64,000 bases of DNA from Apiotrichum sp. Y4204 (Eukaryota; Basidiomycota; Tremellomycetes; Trichosporonales; Trichosporonaceae), in assembly GCA_025531455.1 (NCBI GenBank), contig JAMYHL010000016.1, positions 124,001-188,000 on the forward strand, written 5' to 3'. Made by a program: the position numbers and the translations under genes. Position 1 is the stretch's first letter. Each line of letters opens with the position of its first letter. The notes beneath the pieces were generated by a model. That model did not search any database, was not told the DNA's origin, and saw only the letters and a list, made by a program, of their open reading frames with translations. Of the stretch, positions 34,070 to 45,674 are shown piece after piece.

Positions 34070-34990
34070 TCACATGACAACGCAGCAAGAGTTTTGCTTG
34101 AATCAGTCAGCACAAACAACCCCTAGCGCAAGACGGGCATGCCGTCTCATAATGACCACCTACTTTCTTTGCGGTTTTGTAGAACATCTTGCTCTGCGCT
34201 GACAGGGCGTTGGAACGGTCGACAAGGTTGTCGAGCTTCTCTCCTCGCTCCAGAACCGACTCGATCGTCTTGTGCTTGCAAGTGTCAGCAACGTGGAAAG
34301 TCCGAAATTTTCGGGGTCCTCACCAGAACAATCTTCGTCTCGTCTAGCTCTTGCTGCACCTTCATAATGGTGTCCGCCTGCTTAGGGTCCTGGTACTTCG
34401 CCAAGTAGGTCGCCAGAGTTCCCTCAAGCTTGCCCTTCTGCGCTGGTGGCAGGCCGCCAGCTGCATTCTGGGATGGGTTTCCTCCAAAAGCGGAGGATGA
34501 AGCAGCGCTGAAGGAAGCAGCTGCAGCAGGGTTGGGCAGCATTGTAAGAAGGCCAGCATTCTCATCTAGGAGCTTTGTGAGGAGCGAGAATGCCGGACGG
34601 TACGGGTACTCTGTGTCGGTAATCATCACGGCTGTACATGTCAGCCAGTCTCATCTTTAAATTGACGACAACTTACCAGCCAAACCCAGCCCACCCGGAG
34701 TGCGTCCAGGGGTTCGGAAGACATGGGCCTTGTAGTTGTTCTCCTCGACCGATGAGGGCTGGTTCGGAGGGGTACGCTCGGCAACAGTCTGTTCATGTTA
34801 GATGGTTCATGTTAGGTGTGGGCGCCACTGGATTGTCCCGACTTACCTTCGTAAAGAACGACATAAACTCGCCAACACTACCCCGCTGAAGGAAAGAGAA
34901 GCTAGTGAGATCCTGGGACGTGCCCAGAAGGGTAGCTTGCGCCGGCGTCGCGCCGGTCACGGAGAGGAGAGAGAGGGCGTAGACCTTCAT
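34070..34990 (-). CDS. YKT6: R-SNARE YKT6 with an enlarged linker
   Basis: Lipid-anchored v-SNARE acting in ER-Golgi, endosomal, vacuolar and autophagosome fusion. Exons 34990-34847, 34788-34677, 34631-34324, 34274-34164 and 34096-34070 give 233 aa. The longin domain starts [11 protein letters not shown] and includes [32 protein letters not shown] and [16 protein letters not shown]. The SNARE motif includes [25 protein letters not shown] with the zero-layer Arg. The tail is NSCCVVM, i.e. a CAAX farnesylation box (CVVM) with an adjacent Cys for palmitoylation. Typical YKT6 is about 200 aa; the extra 30-40 residues are an Ala/Ser/Gly/Asn-rich insert ([17 protein letters not shown]) between the longin domain and the SNARE helix. 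Confidence 0.95.
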
Positions 34991-35313
34991 TTCGTTTGCA
35001 AACGTTCTAGTCGGGTGGCAAGTGCGATCGAGACAGGAGGTGGCTGGTTCAGGTGAAAGAAAAATGTGCAAGATGAACTGGACTGTTGCGGGGGTGCCTG
35101 CTGAAGTTGCGGACGACGTTGACGAAAGGCAAAAATGTGGTGGAATGGACAATAACAAGAAGTTTGTGCGAGGCGAGATGATGATATCGATGATATGTGA
35201 CGATGCGCGTGACGAGGTTTGGAGTGCCAAGGGCCAAGGGTGGTGGTGGCCTGGTGGCAGGGGGCCGTAGGGTTTGGAGCCCTGTCATGCTGTCAGAGAC
35301 AACGACTGCTCAT

Positions 35314-35341
35314 AAGGTACTAAGGTACTAAGGTGCTAAGG
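35314..35341. repeat. 8-bp tandem array AAGGTACT, 3.5 copies
   Basis: Two perfect units, one with two substitutions (AAGGTGCT) and a half unit. Intergenic, upstream of YKT6. Confidence 0.8.
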
Positions 35342-35952
35342 AGACCACCATTAATTTGTATATTGGACAACTGCAAGCAGTGGTCAAGCATTTCCAAATG
35401 TCACTTCTCAATCCTAAACGGACTTGGCCTTACGTATTACAGAATTTTCAGTTGTTCTGGGCGCAGGCTCGAGGCCGCGAGGATCGCAGAGCGCAGCGCG
35501 CAGCGCACACACAGGCTTTGCTAGCCTGCTATACCTGCTAGTAGCACTGCTGGCCTGCTGGGCATGCTGGGCATGTGGGCGCGACAGCATGGTGAACATT
35601 ATGAACATGCTTCAGTGCGCGACAACTTTGGGAAGGCTGGACCACCAGTCCTACGCGGACCCTACGAAGCTAGAAGCTACGATCCTAATTGGAGGTAGCT
35701 TGGTAAAGCGATTCATGGAAGTTCCAGCAACAGTAGTTTGTGTGGTGAGTGTGGCCAACTCTCTCGCCATTAGCCATGGCTCACTTGCAATCATCTGGAT
35801 CTCTGGGAACCTGTTCTCAAATGATCTGATCGATCTGAACCGCAAGGGAGCATGTGGCGACGAAACTCCAGGCACCGGCGCATCGGTGCACCCCCCAGCC
35901 GTCCCCCCAGCCGTCCTCGGCGTCGAACCCTTCTGTGTGTAGTCCACCAACC

Positions 35953-35984
35953 TCCACTGATCCACTGATCCACTGATCCACTGA
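35953..35984. repeat. 8-bp tandem array TCCACTGA, 4 copies
   Basis: Four perfect copies. Intergenic between YKT6 and SYP1. Confidence 0.9.
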
Positions 35985-36114
35985 TACAGTTCAGAGACGC
36001 GGCACACTGATCACTGACCAGCGTCGCCACTTTTGAGCTGTGTGCAAGTGGATCGTGTGGATGGTCAACTTGCGCTGGAGTGGAGAGGCGTACAGAGAGG
36101 CGCAAATTCAGGCG

Positions 36115-36146
36115 ATCAGGAGATCAGGAGATCAGGAGATCAGGAG
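36115..36146. repeat. 8-bp tandem array ATCAGGAG, 4 copies
   Basis: Four perfect copies, 130 bp from the TCCACTGA array and with the same period and copy number but an unrelated unit. Confidence 0.9.
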
Positions 36147-37088
36147 ACGATTCGACGATTTGGGGTGCACATGTGCTGGGTGGGAACTTATGACGTCAAC
36201 CAAGGAACTGATGATGATTGGTTTGAAGATTCGCAGCAGAGTTGAAACGGGCCCAGCCTCCAGGACCCAGGAGAAGGCCTCGTCGGTCAAAAGGGAGGTA
36301 GGTGCTCATGAATTCATGAACATTGTAAGAGCCTGGTGTTTGACAGCGCGACTGTTTGATGCGTGGCTGACGGCGCACCATGATATATAAACATGGATAG
36401 ACAATCGGTCTCTGTACTGTACCTGTACCTCTGTACCGCACAAAACAGACGTGGTGAAAGCAGGCGTGATGCGCGCGATGACGGAAGTCCTCGATCCTCA
36501 AGCTGGCGTGAAGCTGGAGATATAAACAGGGCTTGCGAATGACCTTCTAGCTTCTGGTAATCTATTTCGGTACGCGATTAGGAATTTGTAATAGTTTGTT
36601 AGGTCCCATTGGCTGTTTGTTACTTAGATATTGATATCGAGACCCTGGCTGGCTCGGCCAGAACCACACAAATACACCGGCCCATATGGCAAGTACACTC
36701 CACCAGGCAGGCGGCCAGGGTTGGTCTGTGCGGGCCTGTGCATTGCATCGCCTCGGCCCCGCTTTGCCTTGCCTTGCATCTCTTTTACAAACACAAAACT
36801 ATACCATCCTCATCTATCCCTTCCCTCATCTTGTCATCTCCGCATCCATCCTTCTGGTCATTCTGACCTCCTCAACTATCAGTTAATCAGCTCTTATTCG
36901 CCCTTTTATCTCCGCCTAGATCGCGTTTCCCGCGTCGGCCATTTGTCAACAAGCGACGTAGCCACCACACCGTCCGCAATCGAGCATCTCGTTTCTAATT
37001 ACTGCTTCGGTTTATCTTGCAGCCCCTCTACCCGGTCAGAGGTGCCTCTACCGTCAATTTAGCATTGCACTAGCATTGTCCCGACGCG

Positions 37089-39847
37089 ATGGACAATATT
37101 CCGGACAATGCTTGGGCGAATGGGTTCCAATCGGCACCCACCAGACCCGTGCTCACTGCCCTGCAGCACAGACTTCAAGCGTCTACATCCCACGTCCATG
37201 CGCTAGCTGAGCTGTTCCGGGAGCGCGCGGTGATTGAGCACGAATATGCCTCAAAGCTCAGCAAGCTCGTCCGTTCTGCCGAAGCTGGCCAGCTGAGTGG
37301 GAAGGGTGCCACAGAATGGGATCGTCACAGCGGTGAAGCCAAACTCTGGGAGACCGTGTTGGGCGATATCCAAGAGGTACGTCAAGATGCAAAGTGGGCT
37401 TTCACTGACGAAAGACCGCTTCGACGCACATGACCCTCTCCAGCACGCTGAAATCCGACTTTGAGCAGCCCGTTCGCGATATGCCGAACAAAGTCGTGCC
37501 GTGGCGTCACATCCATGACCAGGAATCTTCGCTCGATCGCACGCTAAAGGATGCAGAAAAGACAGCATCCAAGTTGGACAAGGCCTCTACGAAAAAGTCA
37601 GCCAAGGCTGACCAACTAGCCTCGGATCTCAATCAACTCAACTCCACATTGGCGTCGCTTGCGCCCAAAGTGTTCACGACGTTTCAACGCCTCGACGAGG
37701 AACGTCTGCGGAGCTTGAAGGAGGTCGTCGTCCGATGGGCGACTTCCCGCGCAGACATTGCTGCGAAGGATGGGCAACGTGCGGAGGCCAGCCTCACAAA
37801 ATTGTTATCATGGGAGACCTCGGAAGAGGTCGGCGCTGTTGGTGGACGTATCGCAGCTGCATCTGGCGGTGGCCGTTCAGCAGCTGCTTCAGGTCCTGGT
37901 AGTTCCGCTACTCATCTTCCGCAGATGCCTACAACCCGTAAGTTGTTGACCAGGGCTCCCCCGCTGACCAGAAATAGCTGTCCGACGCCCTTCTGCTCAA
38001 ACAACTGGATCTGCATCGGACCTCACTCCTCGCCCCAACAGCAAGCCAAATGGATCGAGCCACGCGACAGGCGGTGGTGGATTCAGTGGCTTCAAATCTA
38101 TGCTCGCGCGCAAGGCCACCGTTTCCGGCCGTCAGCGCAGCGGAAGTGAGGCTACGTCGATGCGGAGCAATCGCCGTGCACCTACAGATGAGGTATTTGC
38201 TCCGCTCGATGAGAGAGACGACGAAGGTGAACCTAAACCTCTCACGGAAAATCTCCAACCTCAGCCGAGCGTTCATCGTTCTGAGACCCAACCGCCCGTC
38301 AAGGTACGTTCTCCAGTTCTATAGGCGCTGATATCTAGTCTTCTACGGTGGATGATGAAGGGTTCTCCATCGCACCTGCGGATCGACACAAGAATCCATG
38401 GGATGAACCCAATGAGGACATTCCTTCTACGGCGCCATCTGGTGTCGCTCTTCCGTCCGCCATCTTCGCAGGACAAAGGAGTATCAGCCCCGACACCTCT
38501 CGCCCATCCAGCGCTGCAGGCTCTGTGGACACTACTGGTCATTCCCGTCTCAATCTTGCGCTCGCATCAACCCCTATCCAGGAGAGCGAGGAGGAGCGTT
38601 CCGCTGCGTTGGCCAAGATGCAACAAACACTCCAGGCAGTTCCAGGGGCACCTGTGCGCCGGACTACCATCGCCCGTGGTCGCCGCGAACCTCGGAACAC
38701 TGGGCAGACGGAGAACAGCTCTGCACTACCGCCCATAAACACTCTCGCTAAGGTTGGGGACGGTGACGAACGGGAACAGCTGTCCGATCAGACGCAGGGC
38801 AATGTTAGCAATCCTTCTGTCCGTAGAACCTCGGTATCGAGCATGGCGTCGTCTCGCAATCCCTTCGACTCGCCTGGCCTCCAAGGACAACCGACACTGG
38901 CGGGCATCCCTGCAGGACAAGCTGTTGGTCCTGCTGGTATGGCTACTGCACCGTTTATGCCGGGTGTCGCTTCTCACATGCCGACTGCAGAATCTCCGGG
39001 CACTATGGCTCCCACTTCCTCCGCAGTGGCTGCACCATCGTCGACTGACCTCCAAGCCACCATTGTGGAGACAGTCCATGCGCTCATCCATCAGTTTACA
39101 TCGTTGCGCACAGCGGTAACTGGAGAGATTCGCTTGACATGTCCCGCAACAGCTCTTGGCCAAACATCAGCAGCCCAACCGGTCCATATCCGCTTGACTG
39201 GGTTCGACGCCCTCGAGTCCATTGCACCCAATCCTACCTTCTTGGCCCAGGTTCCTGACCAGCCTGGAGAGTACTATCTCAATCTGGACGTTCTTTCCCA
39301 GGCGGCGGCCTCTCAGGAATCCTCCCAAGGGGGACCTGTTCTGTTCAAGTACCATGTTCTTGTTCCCGAGGAATCGCAGACAACCATCGTTCCCCTCGGC
39401 CTTAGTCCGGCATTCCAGGTGAGGGAGGGAGAAACCCGAATGATTCTCCACTACCGCTCCACGCCCAACGTTATCCTGTCAAATCTTAGCCTTCAGGTCA
39501 CCTTCCCGGAGGAGCCCTCAGTCACCGCCACGCAGTCAAAGCCGGTCAGCGGCAACTGGATGCCTTCCACCGACATGTCTCCTGGGCGTCACATTTGCTG
39601 GGAGCCTTCCTCGCTTCGTCCCGGGGAGGATGCCAAGATTGTCGCCCGCTTTGTCACCCACTCAGGCGCACCAACCCTGTCTCCCACTAGTGTTAACGCT
39701 CGTTTCACTATTCCGGATCACCTGCTTTCGGGTCTTGGCATCGAGATCGTTCCCTCTGACAATCCCCAAGGCCCGACTTCGCTCAGCAAAATCAGTTGTG
39801 CTACGGTCTCGGGCAAGTATGTGGGTGATGTGACTTTCAACCCTTAA
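37089..39847 (+). CDS. SYP1: Muniscin Syp1/FCHo-type endocytic adaptor (F-BAR + muHD)
   Basis: Early-arriving protein of clathrin-mediated endocytosis that bends membrane and recruits cargo and Ede1/Eps15. Exons 37089-37376, 37415-37937, 37978-38303 and 38339-39847 give 881 aa. The N-terminal F-BAR covers roughly residues 15-260 (LQHRLQASTSHVHALAELFRERAVIEHEYASKL, then a coiled Lys-rich arm, WRHIHDQESSLDRTLKDAEK). The centre is long, Ser/Pro-rich and disordered, with NPW and NPF-like motifs (HKNPWDEP, SRNPFDSP). The C-terminal mu-homology domain runs from about residue 600 (IRLTGFDALESIAPNP, YHVLVPEESQTTIVPLGLSPAFQV, GNWMPSTDMSPGRHICWE, VSGKYVGDVTF). The first acceptor (37414) was set by phase and a CACTGAC branch point. 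Confidence 0.93.
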
Positions 39848-39943
39848 TACTACTGTTCTAGTTCATAGTTATTGTTCTGTCACAATGCAACCAAGCTGCA
39901 GTCACTTCATCGCAATGAATACAATCGAAGGCAGGGTGGGGAG

Positions 39944-42900
39944 TTACGCCTCGCCTTTCAGCTCCTTGGTCACTTCCTGCAAACGTTTCTCCCAGCTACC
40001 AACTTCGTCGCTCAACACCTTCTCCAGACTTTCAATCTCCTTGTCAAGTTCAAGGTTCTCTTCCTTGTTACTTGATGCAAGCTGAGTCAGCTGCCAGCCT
40101 TGAGAAGCAAGCGGGGTGGTGGGGTTGAGATGAGCTGCCTGAAGATTGGCCATTGACAACGACGGCACCAGCATTGGCTCTCCCAAACGGAGATGACGCT
40201 TGTGGTACTTCAAAAGCGATGGGCGGTGCCTTGGAAAACAGTCAGCAATCCTCAAAGCTTACGAACTTACGAGATAGTAATAAGAGTGATTCCCAGAGAC
40301 TTTGCGTGCTCGTACATGAGACCCTCAACATCTGTGGAAACAGCAGACGTGCTCTCATCGAGAACGCCATAGCTGGGGCGATGATAGCTAATCCTTGTCA
40401 GTTGGAACAATCAACTCATACGTACAAGAGCCGAGCCATTCCCATCTTCTCGTCAGCAGTAGTTAGAAATTCACTTTAGCTTACCCTCTGCTTTTCTCCG
40501 CCACTGTGAAGAGTTAGATCGTACTGCGCATCACCCTGTAGCTTACGACAAGACGTCTTTCCACTCCTTGCGAGTCTCCCAACCGCCTTCACGATTCGGG
40601 AGATAGGCCAAATGGACATGTTCGAGGATACTCATCAATTCGCTATCTGTGCGTCCCCGAGCCTTCATCTCGGCGTAGGTGTGTGGGCTGAACGGTCAGA
40701 CTTAACTCCAATGGGCGGAGTCAAAACGCACTAGATAACCCTGTCCTGTCAGTTTACCTTTCTCCGATCACCCAAGGCACTTACTGGTCTCGCAGACTAC
40801 CAATGCAGAGGTACGGCTTCTGCGGCAAGAAGAAGATTCCTCCCTCTCCATCTTCAGGTCTCTCAAGAAGGCCAGACCAGGTGGGCCAGAGTTGACCAAT
40901 AACACGAGCAATGGCGGTCTTACCGACACCGCTGGAGATTAGCGTTGATCTGACACTGACTTACTTTGGACCAGTGATGAGAGTATGTTCACCCTTTTCC
41001 ACGCGGAGGTCGAGGCTCCTTATAAGCTCTTCGCCGCCGCGTTCCGCGCCTGCAGCGCCACCGGCAGGTGCTACGATGGGCACACCTTTAAGAAGAACGT
41101 GATCAGGACCGATGATCACACGACCCTGAACATTCGACAGGTCATAGAATCGCTTAGAGATGTTAACGGTCTGAAACCACCGATTACGCACCTGGTGAGG
41201 CGACAGAGAAGCAGGACGTTCGTTCTTGGGATAGACATTGTTGTCCAACGCGTGCAAGGATGAAATAAGGGAGTACACGCGGTTGGTATATCCAGACAAC
41301 TCGGCCAGATCCTTTCCGGAGTGCATCAAACGACCGCCGGCATCTCCGAGTGCCATGAGCAGTCGTCGGTTGGACACATAGCCTGTCGGTCAGCACATGA
41401 TTGTTTGCTATGTCCTCACTTTCGGTTCGAGCTGCAACCTCATTTTGAACATCAGCCTTCGCGGCATCGGCCTTCGGCGCAACGACATGTCGAGCGACAG
41501 GGAAGAAAACGGGGATAGACATGAGCCCGTAGCCCAAGACAGACCAGAAGTACTTGATCACGAAGTCTTCAGTCATTCTGACAATCAGTAAACATTCGTC
41601 GCGACTTGTCTCACCCATGAAGGATTCGGACCTGGTGGAGTCAGCCATAGCTCGAAATGAAAGCTTACCTTGTACACTGAATCGACATGTTTTGCGAGCT
41701 TTTGATACGCCGCCCAGAGAATGGAGTATTCTCTTCGGCCGCCATCGTAGAAGCTATTGTCAGGGTGGGACAATTCCATGAACTCACGCGATCTCTTCAC
41801 TGTCACGACCGATTCGGCCCAAATCAGTGCGATAGTCCCCTTCGAGTCGAGCCTCAGTGGCAGCCATGCGACCAAACGCGGGAGTCGCCTTCTTCAAAAT
41901 CCACGCGGTGACATAGTATTGAGCAAACAGACCGCCTGTGCCCACAGGACCCAAGGATGATGCAAGCTGGGAGCTGAAAATCACCATATCGAGGATTGGC
42001 TTTCCCATGTTTCCACTGTTCTTGTCAGCTAAATCATCCCGACGACTTACTAAAGAGCAGCCAGTGTGTCACAGAAGCGAGCAAGATCCGTCGTGATCAA
42101 CCTGGATGTTAGTATTTGTCACCAGCAGCCGCTCACTGGTCAGCTCCGCCAGTCGTGGTATCTGCTGAGAACTTGGTCTTCTGACTGCCCTTCTCCGAGG
42201 ACTCTTTGGTGCTTGAAGGAACACCAGCGACGCCAAGACCAAGCCCGAACTTATAATAGTTGAGGTTCTTGTTGCTGAGCCCATTAGTATTGTAACAAAC
42301 ACACTTCTCACAGGTAAATGTCATGGATATATCGGGTCAGGTTGGTGCGGAAAGCAAGGGCAAGTTTGTGCTCGAGGTAACGGATCAACTGTCAGCATTG
42401 CTCTCGCCAGAAGGAGCTCACCATGGAGTTTGTGTACGTGTTCGGAAGTGCCAGAGCGAACCACCATCCGAGGCCACGAAGGAAGCCTTTACCGTTCGCA
42501 GACACCTGATGATCAGCCACATCCGCGGGGCATCGACGTACGAGATCACGGACGATTCGTCCATCCAAACGTGCCACCAACACACTAAGGTATGTTCGGG
42601 CAACGAGGAAGAAGGTATGCAGTACGAGAAGAAGCGCCTCTTTACTGGTTTTGCTTCACAGTTAGCATCACGGCGTGCTGCGGTCTCACCTGGGAATTGC
42701 AATCACAAGGATGGCACGGAGCATTTGCCAGAAGCGCTTATTCACTCCCACTTTCTCTCCAGGTTTAAGTGGTGGGAAATGATCCTTGTGGGTTGCATAA
42801 AGCTCAGAAGGTGTTGGTGTGACGCGAACTTTGGAAATGCGACCTCGGTGAGGAACAAGGAGGGTACGCGAGCCCGAAGGATCAGGAATGTACTGCAATC

Positions 42901-43242
42901 AGCAACCCGCTTGAGCCCGCAACAAGGTCGTAAAGAGCTTTAGCTCACCAGATCCACCAACGTTTTCTCGAGGGCCGGCGTGTTGCTTCGATCAGTATAA
43001 TCGCATGAGCTGTATGTTAATCGTGGGACTCACAGAGGTGTCTCAAAGTCACGACGTTTGCGATTCTCAAGCAGGCGACGGCGGTTATCGCGCCATGACT
43101 TGAAGGTCACAATATCCTGAATGGCATGGAGGCTCTCAATCGACGAGCTGCGCGCCAAAACAATTGAGACGACCAGCATAATCAGAAGGCGTCGACGGTG
43201 AGCTTGAGGAAATGACCTCGTCGGTATGCTTGTGACGCTCAT
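39944..43242 (-). CDS. Peroxisomal ABCD-type half-transporter (Pxa1/Pxa2, ALDP-like), 20 exons
   Basis: Imports long-chain acyl groups into peroxisomes for beta-oxidation as a dimer. Tracing splice sites gives 19 introns, mostly 37-55 nt, and a protein of roughly 800 aa. Family blocks in order: [21 protein letters not shown] [27 protein letters not shown]; the ABCD signature [74 protein letters not shown]. The NBD has Walker [31 protein letters not shown], signature LSGGEKQRMGMARL, Walker [13 protein letters not shown] and H-loop [14 protein letters not shown]. It ends in a coiled-coil tail. QVIY is encoded across a 9-nt exon at 40732-40740. Which of the two fungal paralogues it is cannot be decided here. 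Confidence 0.9.
40732..40740 (-). other. 9-nt micro-exon of the ABCD transporter gene
   Basis: The unit GGTTATCTA is bounded by introns 40784-40741 and 40731-40688, both 44 nt and GT..AG. Splicing it in gives CA|G GTT ATC TA|C, i.e. the conserved RDQVIYP; skipping it removes three residues without a frameshift. Confidence 0.8.
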
Positions 43243-44950
43243 CGTTGATTAGAGGTCGACATGGACGAGAAAGAATGGACAAGAGCAAGGGAATTGGGGA
43301 GACGACGGGGGAAAGATGGGCAAAAGACAGCAAAGGGGAGCGAAAGGGGAAGAGCGTGGATGTACAGGTGTATCGCTTGTGTAGGATGGTCAAAGAGTCG
43401 AGGTGGACCGGTATGATGATGAGGAGACAGGTGAGACTGGTGGATGATGTATTTGTACACATCAATAACGGTCATTCGGCTCCCACGCACGCATCAGTCT
43501 GTTGGCCGCAGGCAGTAATTTGGAACGCTAAGAACACAGACCTCGACAGGTGCCCCACGTAGGCACCATGCATGCACATTCCATTCCATCACGCATCGAG
43601 CGTCCGGAGGCTCCATGAACGACAAGTGCACAGCGTACATGGAAATCTATATAAGGATGCATGCGGGAATCCATCGTTTGTGTAGAAAATAGTAGCCACC
43701 CTGTTGGCCTGTTAGCGTCTTTGATTCACCGTCCGACACCCATTGCCGATCCATGATAACAATATTAGAGCTACTCGGTCTAGGACAGCAACAAGCGTGG
43801 CGCGTGGTGATCAGCTGGATCTGAACGATCCGAACGCCAAGTCCTGCATGCGCATTGCGGCACATGCGGCATAGTTGCGCCAGGCGCTCTCCTGAGCTTC
43901 CTGATAGTCCATGAGGCCATGAGGCGTCGCGCACATTGCGCATTGTGCGAGCTATGGTATGCTGGCGATATTGGCTGGTGACCTGGTGGCCGGCCGGCCG
44001 GTGGCGAAGACATGTTGAACCTATGCGCAACATGCAAAAACTACCCATTCGTTGCCGGGCTTTGCAGGATCTCATAACCGGTCAATCGTGGCCACAAAGT
44101 GTAGCCATTTACCGGTTCATCCGAGAGTGCCCAGGTCGTGCGACCAAACTTACACAGTTTGAACAATGGCAACAACGGCCAGAACCCTGCGATTACAACA
44201 CACACACAACATCCCCTGACGGTCAATATTTAGCAGACGTTCTCCATCCTTTTAATCGTGGGAGCTAGAGAGCTAATGACAAACTTAGCTGCATGAAGCA
44301 TGTGAGCCTGACGGCTCATCGGCATTCACTGTAACACACTCTACTTATATCTCCCGGACTGGACATAGCGCAAGCCATGGCCGGTGATCTTATCTAGCCA
44401 CCTATCAAATGATCAAACGATCAAACTGTCCACATGAACAAAGCGCACAAAGGTGTCAACATGCTGCAGTAAGGCTGGACTATGGACGATGACCAGTATG
44501 CAACAACTCGTGTACTTACTGCTGTTGTCAACATGATCCCATCCATCGTTCATTTATTGAAGATGATCGCAAATTTATGAGATTTATGGCCCACAGGCTC
44601 AACACGCTCAACAGGACTTCAAGACCTACTACTGCTGGACTGTGTGGTCGAGCTGTGAGCGCTTTGAGACCGCACCGCGCACAAGAAAGTCTCGATTGCG
44701 TGGGAGTCCTGAGTCTGGTGCGGCGATCATTTGGGTCCGCTTGGCACAATGGTCGGTTGAACCCGGCTAAATTCCGCCTTGCTCCAAAATCCCCGCCACG
44801 ACAATCCTGACCTCACTTCTCCCATGATCTGGCCTGGCCAACACCTGCCAGCTGCGAGTAGTAAGTAGTGTGTCAACAATCACTAGAACAACTACCTGGC
44901 TCTTGCATACACGGTACACCTTTCTCTGCCTATCTGTGCACCTCATCAAC
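43243..44950. promoter_or_regulatory. 1.7-kb divergent region between ABCD and CBS genes
   Basis: No gene supported. Includes an 8-bp-period array (ATCAAATG, ATCAAACG, ATCAAACT) at 44404-44427 and a GGCCGGCCGGCCGG run near 43990. The 110-codon frame at 43936-44268 has no recognisable features. Confidence 0.45.
44404..44427. repeat. 8-bp-period array, ATCAAANN x3
   Basis: Three imperfect 8-bp units (ATCAAATG, ATCAAACG, ATCAAACT) in the ABCD-CBS intergenic region, the same period as the three arrays near 35-36 kb. Confidence 0.7.
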
Positions 44951-45674
44951 ATGGTCGAACACGCACCCGTCCCTCATCCTCACACTCCGAATTGCGAGAA
45001 GTACCGCGGCGCCGTTATTGAGGTTTGTCCTAATACTCTCGAACTATGCTGTGCTGTCACTCACCTTTCTGCAGGATCTACAACTTCCTCCGGCTTTCTG
45101 TATCCCTCATGATGCTCCCCTGTCCGTTGCACTGGAGAAGGCTTACGAGCGCGAATTTGACCAACTTCCGTGAGTGTGTCGAGTGCATGTACGGCAAGTC
45201 GATATTGACCTGTCAGCGTTCTCAACGACAATCGGAAACCTATCGGTTATCTTAACGTTCCTCTGCTGAAATCCAAGTTTGAGAGTGGAAAGGCCGATTT
45301 TACTGATCGTATCTGTCAGTGCTTCACTTATCACTTACATGTACATTCAAACTGGACCTGACTTGCAGCTTCTCATACGACGCAGTTTCCCAAAGGTTCC
45401 AAGTCCCACCCATACACAGTCATCACCCCAGACACGCTCCTGGAAGACCTCGAGACATTTTTCGAGAAGCAGCAGGTGGACTTCGCTCTTGGTAGGTACC
45501 GGCCACTTGTTTTCATGTCGCTGTCTAATAATCTCAGTCACGGACCATGAACGAAAGTGGGTCCTTGCTGTCGCTACTCGTTCAGACTTGGAAGTGAGTG
45601 TTGCCAGGTGTTTGCCATGGATGTGCCTAATGCCCCAGACGTTCGTGAAACGACGCGGCGGCGGTGACAAGTAG
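44951..45674 (+). CDS. Small CBS-domain-like protein
   Basis: Six short exons (44951-45022, 45075-45169, 45217-45314, 45369-45491, 45538-45593, 45639-45674) join in phase to 159 aa. The order of elements suggests one CBS pair: a first half ending in a strand-turn with PIGYLNVPLLKSKFESG, a linker, and a second half with YTVITPDTLLEDLETFFEKQQVDFALVTDHERKWVLAVATRSDLETFVKRR. The VTD-x-x-R-K-W-V-L-A-V-x-x-x-DL pattern is typical of a CBS motif's final helix. CBS pairs bind adenine nucleotides or other ligands; the role and partner are unknown, and no other domain is attached. There is no signal peptide or membrane segment. Confidence 0.7.

Larger units (their letters stand above)
34991..37088. promoter_or_regulatory. 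2.1-kb divergent region between YKT6 and SYP1
   Basis: No gene supported. It holds three separate 8-bp-period tandem arrays (listed individually). The SYP1-proximal 300 bp are pyrimidine-rich (TATCCCTTCCCTC-like), resembling a long leader. Confidence 0.5.

Noticed and set aside
41155..41195. A 21-nt candidate intron (GTGCGT..TTTCAG) in the ABCD gene
   Set aside because: Too short to splice and a multiple of three with no stop; read as coding.
43936..44268. 110-codon plus frame in the ABCD-CBS interval
   Set aside because: Trp/Arg/Gln-rich without a hydrophobic or domain pattern, no splice partners.
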